Below are positions 1-11,800 of a DNA stretch of 64,000 bases, in pieces; positions within the stretch are counted from its first letter, which is position 1; the number at the start of each line of letters is the position of its first letter. Origin of the DNA: Anopheles merus. Taxonomy: Eukaryota; Arthropoda; Insecta; Diptera; Culicidae. The notes below the pieces were generated by a model. The model saw only the letters and a list, made by a program, of their open reading frames with translations, was not told the DNA's origin and searched no databases. Location of the stretch: the NCBI RefSeq assembly GCF_017562075.2, contig NC_054083.1, positions 51,970,442 through 52,034,441 on the forward strand. The letters are read 5' to 3'. The translations under genes were made by a program, and so were the position numbers.

Positions 1-2755
1 GCGAAAGCGCGAAACTATACTTAGTGCACATGTTCAACGACGGTGGAATTTATCTGCGTAAATGAGACGTTTCGCAAAGCTAAACGGGGGTTGCATTCCA
101 GAGGAAGAAGTATCACTGAGACGTGAAGGGAAGCTGTGTGGTTTTTTGTACGATGATTATCATCTCCGTTGATTATCCTTGAAAGGGGGACGCGTTGAAT
201 GTATGTCAGGATGATGATCTTTTTGTACGATTCGTGTTTTAAAACTACTGTGTACGCGTTATTTGGTAATATCCTCCACTGCATACACTGCATGGGGGTA
301 TGGCGGATGCTACTTCCATATTGAGTAAAAATTAAGTTGATTTCACGGACGCGATTACCATTTTGGAGCGCGAGATTATTGGACAGATGGCTAATAAATA
401 TGCGCTTTTCGGGTATACCCATATAAAGGATCGATAAAATGTGTTTACGAATGGCATTCATCTTCCCCTGGTTTTGGACCGTATTTGCTTTCGTTTTGCA
501 TATGAACGGAAGTTTCGAAGTTTTATTGCTGTGTTGTGTCACGTCTTTTCGACCTAATTTTCGTTATTACTCAGCATAAGTGGCGCTATGTCAAATAGTG
601 CATAGACTCTGACTGCAAAAAAAATGGATGCAACTGCGGCACAACAACACAACAGCCGGGCCTATGATTCATCGTAGAACTATTTGCTACCGCGAACGTC
701 TATGCACGCTAACGATTGTATCACAACACAGTTTCCCCCCCCCCCCCCCCCCATGGATTTGCCATCGGACGTGTTTCCCGCCCGGTTAGTAGTGTGTGCT
801 TCCGCTTACACCACATCCACGTTGCTTTCTTCTGCTCTGCTACTGCTCCTAGCAGCACCGTGTAGTGGAGGGTAAAATTAATTGGCCGGTTGTTTTCGTG
901 TGGGTAGCTCACACACGTCGATCTTTCTTATGCTACACATGTACGATCGTATCTAAAGCTACCTCGAGATCACTAAAGATGGGAGTATTTCTCCCCTGCC
1001 AGGCGTTCAACGGTGGTGTAGCGCGTTGTAGTATGAATTTATTTCCTCGAAGCGTGTTAATGGGGGAAATTTGAGTTCCGTGAATATTACCATCGAATCA
1101 ACACATTTACTAACATGCAAACATACATATGAACGCCTTTGATCGACCAAGAGGCGACAATAATAACGTTTTATTACGTGGAATATCTGACGTCATTGGA
1201 AAACCAGTAATACCAAAAGTTAATAGCACAGCTGGAGAATTAGATTAGCAACAGTGTGTTATTCAACGGCAGGTAGATTTACTGCAGAGGATCGCTGCAA
1301 TTGCACTCTAGTTTGAAGTGACCAATCACGATCTGGCGGTTCGATTCGATGCAGTTGACTGAAAATTACCAAATAAGTCACACATTCTCGATCAGCGCAG
1401 TCCTCCGAGCACCCCAAGCCTGTCTACCTGTATACCATACGGACGTTTCGAGATTTGTTACTGAAGATAGCCGAGATAGATTGCAGCTCGCCGTACGGTA
1501 GGAAATATTTAAATTAATTTCTTGCTACACTAGCACTTGACACCTGGCTTCTCCTGCTCCCCGCGACACACCAAATCAGGGGGAGGACCGGACCGTACGG
1601 CGTTTGATCCCCTGTCGGCGGTGACCTTTTTGTCTTGCAATTAATCAATCTCCAGTACACATGGCAATTAGTGAATATATCTGATGACTCAAGCATCACC
1701 AACAGATGTGGTGGGGAAGGCTTCTACTTGCGTCTATGGGAGTGTGAATGGTCCATTTAAGGAATCTGTCGATTTGCATAGAAACGTTAGCGAGAGAGGT
1801 GTAGCCCGGTAAAGCTCTTTCACAAAGTCGCCAGAGGAAGGAGGTTTCTTTTTACCTTCGACATAAGCGTTTAGTGTAGCCATACGTCAAGCGAAAAGAG
1901 GCGGTAGGGAGGGAGTATGTAGGAAAGGTCCGATGACAGATTTTTTTTTTGCTCTTGTATTCCACTGGTCAAATGACTTAATGAGGTCGCGAGAAGTTGT
2001 AAAAAAACGGCTCGAAGATGACCATCTATGGTATCGTCAAACTCGGCAAGAAATCTTGCCAACGCGCGCGTAGCCCAACGGATCCGTGTGCGTGTGTGTC
2101 TCTCGATCGAGCATTGAGTTGTCGTTTTGCGTAACATATGTTTCGTGTGCGGACATTTGTGAGGTTTTTTAGGTAATACCCTCACATGCTCACGTCTCGG
2201 TCGCGATCAAACCGCAACGTCAACAAGTTTATTAACTGCGTTGGGTTAGACACTGAAAAGCTGTTTTGCTCTGGAGTGACCCTTTTTCTAACGAATTCTA
2301 ATGTCAGATGGCGGACAAGTGGCCAAATGTGGGAAACATTGCACTTGTGTGATCTGCTATTTATACTCGCTCATGTAGAAAGATCGGGGAGATACAGGAA
2401 CAATCTATTAAAGCTGCATACTCTGCACCGTCTCAGTCATCGCCGAAGTAAACTCTGTAGGCTTATGAAGTGGCCTTGCCCATCATCTCGCCAGACGATA
2501 AGCCGATCGTGTCTCGGGCAAGGAATGTCATTTACAAACATGTCAAGCTGATAAACGAGCAAGTCGTGCGAACCGGAGCAAAGCACACAAACAACAGCAA
2601 GAGAGAGAGAGAGGGTTTAGCTTTGCATAGCTTGCGACGACGAGCACAGCTTCTCGAGGTCGTCATACAGAGCACGTTTTGCAACACTTAGCCATCCCGC
2701 TCCCCTGTATGTACTCATATTCACTCTACTTTCTTGTTCGTCTTTTTTATTGCAG
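1..2755 (+). other. Presumed intron or 5' flank of zipper
   Basis: No exon can be supported here. The window enters zipper at the exon beginning at 2756, which starts inside a codon, so the preceding exons (N-terminal SH3-like domain and start of the motor) must lie further upstream. I looked for conserved myosin words such as the VNPYKK segment that precedes the P-loop and found none. Open frames here (for example 21-542 on the minus strand) match nothing I recognise. The stretch carries a run of 18 C at 735-752. Confidence 0.55.
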
Positions 2756-2877
2756 ATCGAGAGGACCAATCCATTCTTTGTACCGGCGAGTCGGGCGCAG
2801 GCAAAACCGAGAACACAAAGAAAGTTATCCAGTATTTAGCGTACGTCGCTGCATCGAAACCGAAGGGATCCGTCGCG
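2756..2877 (+). CDS. zip: zipper exon: P-loop of the motor
   Basis: The exon begins with two bases that complete a codon (D, if the previous exon ends in G). It then encodes 40 residues containing CTGESGAGKTEN, the ATP phosphate-binding loop, and ends KPKGSVA exactly at motor loop 1. The acceptor is a strong pyrimidine tract followed by tgcag; the donor is gtaggt at 2878. It ends in phase 0. Confidence 0.96.
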
Positions 2878-5800
2878 GTAGGTGTCGGCTGCAGTTTGTA
2901 GTGTACAACACACTCACTCTTACCCTGTTCACGGTTCACTTCTCTGTGTATAGTGACAGTTTAGTGTTAGTTTAGTGGCAGGAGGAAATATGCTTACGAA
3001 ATGCTGACCATATGGTTCGCATTGCGCATTGACATTGTGAACAACGACCTGTGAGAAAGAAGTGGGTCAAAGCGTGCATCAAAGCGTCCGATATCTTACG
3101 GGATGCATAAAATGGAATGCCCATAAACCGCCGAATAGCGCCCGCCACCCTCCTGCAACCCCCAACGATCGTCAGCTTTGGGGATCGTCAGAAATGAATG
3201 AGCCATTTTGATGGTGACTGCACCTTCCCAAACTGTCGTTGCGCTGCAATGGGGCATCAATTCGATGTCCATTTATGGAAGAATTTCATAGTCACACATG
3301 CATGGGGCGGATGGGTGGGTGATTTGCATGTTTACTGCAAGCCATTGCATCTGCTGTGTGCGATGTCTCTCACCCCACCCCAAAAAAGGGAAGCTTTGGT
3401 TAAATTTTGCCTTCCCCGTTTCGGAGAAATTAACTAACAAGAAGCGAAAGTATGTGCAAATGGACTGTGTTGTGCCACGAAGGGGGAGGGCAACAGCCAC
3501 AGCTGGCCTGTTTGTCCAGCTGCAGCCCACCCAGCGCTATGTGAGTGTGCTGTGACATCCAGCTCTGCGATCGTGGAGATTACACGCCTCCATTTGTCAG
3601 ATTCCACTTGTTTGGTACATGTAAATGCGTAAATCTTCATCTAGTAGCGCTCAGCGCTGCCTGTGGAGGAAGAAATTAATTAATTATTAATTATCGCACA
3701 CTAATGGAAATGAATGAGCTCGGTCGGTATGTCAGCACCGCCTCGTCTCGCCCGCGCGCAACCCTTTATGATTAGCGGAAAAATTAGCATGAAACACTCC
3801 ATAAGACAGGCAGCAGTTGCATTTCGAGCTTCGAACGCTCAAGTATACGGGTGGTAAATTAATCTCGTTCCCACTAGACGACGCGGAGTGGTGTGTTCGC
3901 TGAAGAGCACAGATCCATCACGCGACACGCGATCGCGGATTTTATACCTTTTTAACCACTCCCCGGTGTTTCTACCGGCGCCGCCACCGCCGCCGCCGCA
4001 CCCTGACAGACAGTTGACAAACTCACACAAGGGTGCTGTGGTAAGCGATCGATCAATTTCATGAGCTTGTTTTTCTCCCTTGCTGCGCTTGCTACTCTCG
4101 CATCGTGGGTAAGCCTAACACTCGATCATTGGTTCAACCACGCACTCTGTGCGCTCTAGCGTCGCTCCTCGCGGAGTAATGCCGGGCTGTTTTAAACGAA
4201 AGAGCAATCGGCAGTAGCAGCTATATGATGGAACGGAAACCCATAACTCCGGTGGTCCTAGCGTTAATTGAGCGCAAATGATCGGCGCACCACCATGGTG
4301 GCGTTGTTGAGATAGATGTCGATCCGCGCCGACCGTTTGCTGGCGTTGTACGAGTGCTCCAGTTTTCGCAAATGGTAGCAAGAAGGTAGAATATTCATAA
4401 AAATTCACTTCTCACCGCTTTGGCGCAATGTATCGCATTAAGTTGCAATAATAAAATTGTTTTGCTTGCAACACCTCTCTCATCAATAAAACGTACGACC
4501 AAGCTAACACGACACCGCACCACCAGCGCCAAAAGTGGCCATATCCGAATGTGGATTGGTTTGCCATTTTCGGTCACCAATCTGTGTGTTTTGTGCATGC
4601 AGCAGCAGCACAGCAACCATATGTGCGCGTATCCTAAGAAATCGAAATCGAACCAAAGCGCCTTAAAATGAGCCATTTTCTTGTGGACGGAGCAGAGGCT
4701 GTAGTAAAAAAATAATAAAACACCCTTCTTTGGGCGCAAGACAACACAGATTGAAACATAAATTCAACCACCACAAGTGGAAGAGAAGGGAGAAGGAGTA
4801 CGGTCGCGGTTGTTGGATGGTGGATCCCTGTTTTCTCCTTCTTTGGCGCACTCTATGCTTATCGTCCCGATCTCTCGCTCTTATTCTCTCTCATACGAAT
4901 CCGTAAAAGCTCTCGATCGTCGGGGTTGAGAGGGCAGGGTGCAGGAGGAGGGTTTGCATGCTGAAAAAGCCCATATTTGGATGCCGAATAGCCGAACGCC
5001 ACGAATGTACCCCAGAGGAGAGTTCATCCATAAGGCGCTCCGACGGGTACGAATTGAGGACACGGCAATATGAAAATATAATTGACGGTCGTCCAATGTG
5101 CGACAGATTGGTTTTTGGTGCAGCTTTCCGTGGCGATCGCGAAATAAACATGTCCAGCCGTGTATAGACTGCTGGGAGGCAAGCAATTCATTAGTAGAAG
5201 GGCATAGTGCTCTACGCGAGATGTGCCTTTTATGGGGGAAAGTGCATTTATGATCGGTGAGAAGGTGGCGTAATAGACAGAAGAGCCATAGTTTACGATA
5301 GCATAGGGCATAGCACATATGTAGTTTCAGGAGAATGAAGGTAATTGAATGCAATAAGATTTATCACAATATTCGTTGTAATTGGCTCAAATTTTAGCGA
5401 AAATTCTTGACATGATCATCTAACCGAACGCAACCTGATGTAAATTCCGATGAGGTCAAGGTTCCCGCATAAACGAGCAACTGTTTCGGCTGTCGCGATA
5501 GTGACTGCTGAAAAGTTTTATTGAATGAATGGTGCCACAGAAAAAAGGGGCGAACACGTCCGTCCTATTCCCCCTCATTCACACTGATTGACTGTTCATA
5601 GATATGCTGTCAGCAGCGATCGCTAATCGGTAATCGAATGTGATGAATGACGACAGCAACAACGCTGCGGCAGCAATAAAATACCAAACGAGCTTCTCTC
5701 CGAAACACTATGCTCGAAGCTTGTAGTGATGCAAAAGATAGCGAAGAAAAAGAAATACGAAACTGTCGTAAGATAAAAACAGCGCAACCAGCAACACACA

Positions 5801-8800
5801 GCCACAGCCGCCCCCCTTTAAGCTCAATGGTGGCACAGCTCTGGGGTGACATGCGAGTGTAGCTTAGAGGGGTAAAAACCGCAAAAAGCCCTCTGCTAGA
5901 TCGCTCCGGCTTGTTGTTGTATGTACAGTTCGACAGGATTCTATAAAAGGCGTGTGCTCCGTTTGTGCCCTTAGAGTGTGGCGTGTCGTTAAAAGAAAGG
6001 AACCACTTGAAAGAGCGGGAGAGTATAGGGAGAGAGAGAGAGAGAGAGAGAGGGAGGTTGGGAAGTGATCAGAGCTCTTCAATCGCGCGGGTGCTGTAAT
6101 CCATTCTATGACGCCCAATATGGTGCGAATTATATAAACAAAAACCGGTCACATGGAACAACCGCCGGCTACACACTCCTAGCAAAAGCAAAAGGGCCCC
6201 CGATTGGGGGAAAAGGAGAGAGGAAGCAAGACAGAGGTGATCGCGTGGTGGAAATGTCTCCGCGTGTAAAAGAGAGACACACACAGCGTGCCGCCGCAGA
6301 GTGATAAAATATCGAAAGTCGCAACGGCAAGGCCCCGCGAGACCTCCGAAACTTGTACTGTACGCGAAGCAGTCGCCGATTTCGGTGCAGCATGTCCTCC
6401 GCGCGGTTTCGCGATCAGCCACCGGGCGTAGGACACAGCATCTCTTTACTCCGCTTGCCAATAGGGCCAAGAGAGATAGAGAGATAGGCCAGCGGCTGGG
6501 ATGTGTTTATGTCAGTTGCATTGAGGCCGGTTGTGCCAAAAATGGGTAGCTGTTGATTTTTATTAAATATTATTAATTACACTGACAAGGGGGAGAGCTC
6601 TGGGGTCTCCCCCTTGCCTTTCCTCTGCTACGGTGATTGGTATGCAGGGGTCGTGAAACTGCAAACTCCTCCCGTACGTACATTGAGAGCTACCGATGTG
6701 GTGAGCGATCGACCCTCCCCCCCCTGGTCTTTCGAAACTAGTGATTATTGTTTTCTCGTATGGTGGAGTAGTCCCCCTATTTGGTGCTGTTCGGAGGAAA
6801 ACCAGCGACCCAGAGGGGCAATAAAATCCGGGTCACATGTATGTGTGTGTGTTTGTGTCGTAAGTTAAATATCCTCGCGATCATGGACCTCGCTGGCCCT
6901 CAAATCGGGGTCTGGAAATCCCAAAAGTAAGATTGCAAAAAGAAAAAAAGGACAATAAGCGAATAAGACGTGAAAAGTAGTAAATTAATTCATAAAGCTC
7001 AATTTGATCATTCGCCCGGTATGGTTAGCTGAGTGTTTATAAGCTTTCAAATCGTTCTTCAGGCAAAGATAAACCATTATTTATGTAACAATATCCTTTA
7101 TTTTATAATTTTATTCAACTCTCATTATTGTTATGCTAGTTTCTTATTTTATTTAGCTAATTTTCCTCCATTTTTCTTCCATTCCATGTAACCGAAACAC
7201 ACGAATTGTCATTAAAATCGCCTCTTCACGCTCTGCTATTTCGATTGAATTATGACATTGTTGATCACTGGCGGGGCGTGATATTGATCCAAATGCCCCC
7301 TGTGCAATACCTATTGCGCTCGATTATCGCATTTGCGCTGCCATCACCCATCCTGCTCGATTGTTGCTGCACCTGTTGTTGCCTGCTGCCGTTGCTATCG
7401 ACTCTAAACATGCCTTCAAACCCTCTTAGACACCAACGCCAGCCCTGATCATCGTAAGTATTTTGTTTCTTTTATGTTTTATTAGTTATATTTTAAGTTT
7501 ATTGTTTTGTTATCCGTCTCTGTTCCTCCCCACTATTATCCGCAACGATGTTTTATTTCTGGTTTCGTTTTACTTTGACACTCGACCCTCCGTTTCGTTT
7601 CAAAATTATTCCATATATAAATGATTGTGATTTTTCTCTTTCTTCTCTTTTTCAAATCTCTCACCCGCCATCGATTTGAAATCAAACCATCGAAAATTGC
7701 AAAACATAAATTTGATCCCTCACAAACAAACAAAAAATCTTTGGCACTGAAACACCATCAATACAACCTACCCACCCATCATCATCGTTTTCCAAACGTC
7801 ATTCGTGCTTTGTTTGTGATCGTCCTGGTTCCTTATATGTTTATCACCATGTTTAAACGCGCTTATGCTTCACCGAAAAAAACGACCAAAATCAACGCAA
7901 ACGCAACTAATAATTCGCTAATAATGCCAATGCGGGTGTGGTGTGCGCGTGTGTGTGCGTGTTTGCCTTATGCTTTTACTGTCCGGAATTCCGTTTTGGA
8001 ATGCGTTCGCCTCTCAAATCGTGCTATTAATCACACTCGCCGGCTTCTATTATCCGACGTGTTAAACCCAACCAAACAAAACAAACAAAAATTGTCCCCA
8101 AAATCGCCACAAATGTACCGATGGGTTGCCCCGATACTCGGTAATCATCTCATACATCGTCTGACCCCGCACACACCGGTTGGGATAAAATGAAAACACT
8201 TGCTATAGGGTGGTCACCATACGAGTTTATCGGTAAAGTATAGTAACAGTTTTCGTAACCGAACTTACACCATTTTGCACCCCATCACTTGGTTGTTTTG
8301 CACTGTTCTTGCACCGGTGTTTGTTTGTTTGTTCCACGTGCACTGCTTCTCATTTATTTAGTTAGTTTTAGTGTTTTTGGTTTTTTTGCGATGGATATTT
8401 GTCGTTGTTGATCGGGTTTGCCATTGTTTATATCATTTTCATCTGAGTTTGCATTAGTTTTAGTATAGTTTTCACTTGTAAATGTAGTTTTTTCATTATC
8501 TAGTACAGTTTCAGTACAGTATTGCTAACTGCAAGTACAAACATAAGTCAGTTACTTCATTTACTGTTGATTCGCTGATTCTTTCTTTGTTCGCTCGCAT
8601 CGGATACTTCATACTGGTCAACTGGTCAACCCATTTTGTCGTCGATTAATAGCTCTATTATGTTCGTGCATCGATTGATTCATAAAATCATCATTCCCCC
8701 TCGTGCGTTAGCTTTTTCTTTCTTCATTGATGCATTCGATTTGCAACTTATTTTGCTCCACCTCCAGCAAAGCTTTTCTCCCGGGGTAATGGAATGTTGC

Positions 8801-11800
8801 AATTATCTCATTAGTATCGCTTTACCGCCAACCGATCGACAGCACGCGCGGTTGCTTCCATAAGTGCTGAGGGTTTTTTTGCAATTACTAAAGCTTCTGT
8901 TCTACAGGCAGACAGGTCTTAAGATGCAGTGTTCTGGGGTTTCTCGGAGTATGTAGCGAAGGATAGAACAGGTGTAACGAAACGGGGTTTGATGGACGGG
9001 TTGTTTCATTAGCAAATAAATGGCGCATGGTGTGCAAGTAGGTTAAGATGGATCATAACAATTCACCCAGTAGCTTAGTATGTGGATTAAGATAATAGGA
9101 TGATATGTCCAAAGCAATCATTCTATCACCTATTTGCACCAAATATCTGGAACGGTTAAATGTGGGGAGCGTAAGCTTAAAGTTAAGTTGGTGTAAGGGT
9201 TTAAATGTTTAGAAATGTACAGTAAATTGGATGGAAATAATTGACACATAGACTGTTAATATTGTTTCATCCAACTATCGATCGCAATGACGCTAGCTAC
9301 TTTTATCGTACGTGTTATTGAGCATTCATTGAATATTGGTGTACTGTTGTACTATGGATAAAGTATGTTAACTGAATGAATTGTGAATGCCTATGTGGTA
9401 AAATAAAAACCCGGTCTCAAGCTCTCTTTTAATATATTTATTGTTTCTCCTTCTTTCCCATCACGTTTGGACTATTAGGGTGAATTGGAGCAGCAGTTGC
9501 TTCAGGCGAATCCCATTCTGGAAGCGTTTGGTAACGCCAAGACGGTGAAGAACGACAATTCGTCCCGTTTCGTAAGTATCCGCCGCCACTTCGAGCGCAT
9601 CAATAAACGTGCGACCAATGCATAACAATAAATGTACAATAAACGTTTGCTCTCCCGCTTCTTCCCCGGTGGTGTAGGGTAAATTCATTCGAATAAACTT
9701 TGACGCTTCGGGCTACATCTCGGGCGCCAACATCGAGACGTATCTGCTGGAGAAGTCACGTGCCATTCGCCAGGCGAAGGATGAGCGTACATTCCACATC
9801 TTCTACCAGCTGCTGGCGGGCGCGTCGCCCGAACAACGCGAACGCTTCATCCTGGACGACGTGAAGACGTACCCGTTCCTGTCGAACGGTGGGCTGCCGG
9901 TACCGGGCGTGGACGACTATGCCGAGTTCCAGGCCACGGTCAAGAGCATGAACATTATGGGCATGACGTCGGAGGACTTTAACTCGATCTTCCGCATCGT
10001 GAGCGCGGTGCTGCTGTTCGGCTCGATGACGTTCAAGCAGGAGCGCAATTCCGACCAGGCCACGCTGCCGGACAACACGGTCGCCCAGAAGATTGCGCAT
10101 CTGCTCGGGCTGAACGTGACGGACATGACCAAGGCATTCCTGACGCCCCGCATCAAGGTGGGCCGTGACTTTGTGACGAAGGCACAGACCCGCGAGCAGG
10201 TGGAGTTTGCGGTGGAGGCGATCGCTAAGGCGTGCTACGAGAAGATGTTCAAGTGGCTGGTGAACCGGATAAATCGGTCGCTCGATCGTACCAAGCGGCA
10301 GGGTGCATCGTTCATCGGCATCCTCGATATGGCTGGTTTCGAAATCTTCGAGCTGAACTCGTTCGAGCAGCTGTGCATTAACTACACGAACGAGAAGCTT
10401 CAGCAGCTGTTCAACCACACCATGTTCATCCTGGAGCAGGAGGAGTACCAGCGGGAGGGCATCGAGTGGAAGTTCATTGACTTTGGGTTGGATCTGCAGC
10501 CGACGATCGATCTGATCGACAAGCCGGGCGGTATCATGGCGCTGCTGGACGAGGAGTGTTGGTTCCCGAAGGCGACGGACAAGTCGTTCGTGGAGAAGCT
10601 GGCAGCCGCCCACTCCATGCATCCCAAGTTCATGAAGACCGATTTCCGTGGCGTGGCCGACTTTGCGGTCGTGCACTATGCCGGCAAGGTGGACTACTCC
10701 GCCACGAAGTGGTTGATGAAGAACATGGATCCGCTGAACGAGAACGTGGTGTCGCTGCTGCAGGCGTCGCAGGATCCGTTCGTGGTGCAGATCTGGAAGG
10801 ACGCCGAGATTGTCGGTATGGCCCAGCAGGCCCTAACGGACACACAGTTCGGTGCGCGCACGCGCAAGGGTATGTTCCGTACGGTTTCGCATCTGTACAA
10901 GGAGCAGCTGGCCAAGCTGATGGACACGCTGCGCAATACCAACCCGAACTTTGTGCGTTGTATCATTCCGAACCACGAAAAGCGTGCCGGCAAGATCGAT
11001 GCTCCGCTCGTGCTGGACCAGCTGCGCTGTAACGGTGTGCTCGAGGGTATCCGTATCTGCCGCCAGGGCTTCCCGAACCGCATTCCGTTCCAGGAGTTCC
11101 GCCAGCGCTACGAGCTGCTCACGCCAAACGTCATCCCGAAGGGCTTCATGGATGGTAAGCGAGCCTGCGAGCAGATGATCAAATCGCTCGAGCTGGACAG
11201 CAATCTGTACCGCATCGGACAGTCGAAGATCTTCTTCCGTGCGGGCGTGCTGGCGCATCTGGAGGAGGAGCGTGACTACAAGATCACGGACCTGATCGTC
11301 AACTTCCAGGCGTTCTGCCGTGGGTTCCTTGCCCGCCGCAACTACCAGAAACGGCTGCAGCAGCTGAACGCGATCCGCATCATCCAGCGTAACTGTGCCG
11401 CTTACCTGAAGCTGCGCAACTGGCAGTGGTGGCGCCTGTACACGAAGGTGAAGCCGCTGCTGGAAGTGACCAAGCAGGAGGAAAAGCTGGTGCAGAAGGA
11501 GGACGAACTGCGCCAGATCCGCGACAAGCTCGAGAACTTGTCGAAGAACTCGCAGGAGTACGAGAAAAAGTACCAGCAGGCAATGGAGGAGAAGACGCAC
11601 CTTGCCGAACAGCTGCAGGCCGAGATTGAGCTTTGCGCTGAAGCGGAAGAGGGTCGGGCCCGGTTGGTCGCTCGCAAGCAGGAGCTGGAAGAGCTGATGC
11701 AGGATCTCGAGTCGCGAATAGAAGAAGAGGAGGAGCGTGTGAACGCGCTGACCAGCGAGAAGAAGAAGCTGCAAATCAACATTCAGGATCTGGAGGAGCA

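Larger units (their letters stand above)
2878..9478 (+). other. Large zipper intron interrupting loop 1
   Basis: This 6.6-kb intron splits the motor exactly at loop 1, the surface loop near the nucleotide pocket that is alternatively spliced in several class II myosins. It contains a dense TAAT/ATTA cluster (3673-3694), a GA repeat (about 6028-6053) and one good and one weak candidate 24-nt microexon (listed separately). The 190-codon open frame at 7621-8193 is AT-rich and resembles no protein I know. No other gene is visible. Confidence 0.8.

Noticed and set aside
21..542. 173-codon open frame on the minus strand
   Set aside because: No family resemblance and no sign of coding-type codon use.
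7621..8193. 190-codon open frame in the zipper intron
   Set aside because: AT-rich, no recognisable domain and no suitable splice context; long chance frame in an intron.
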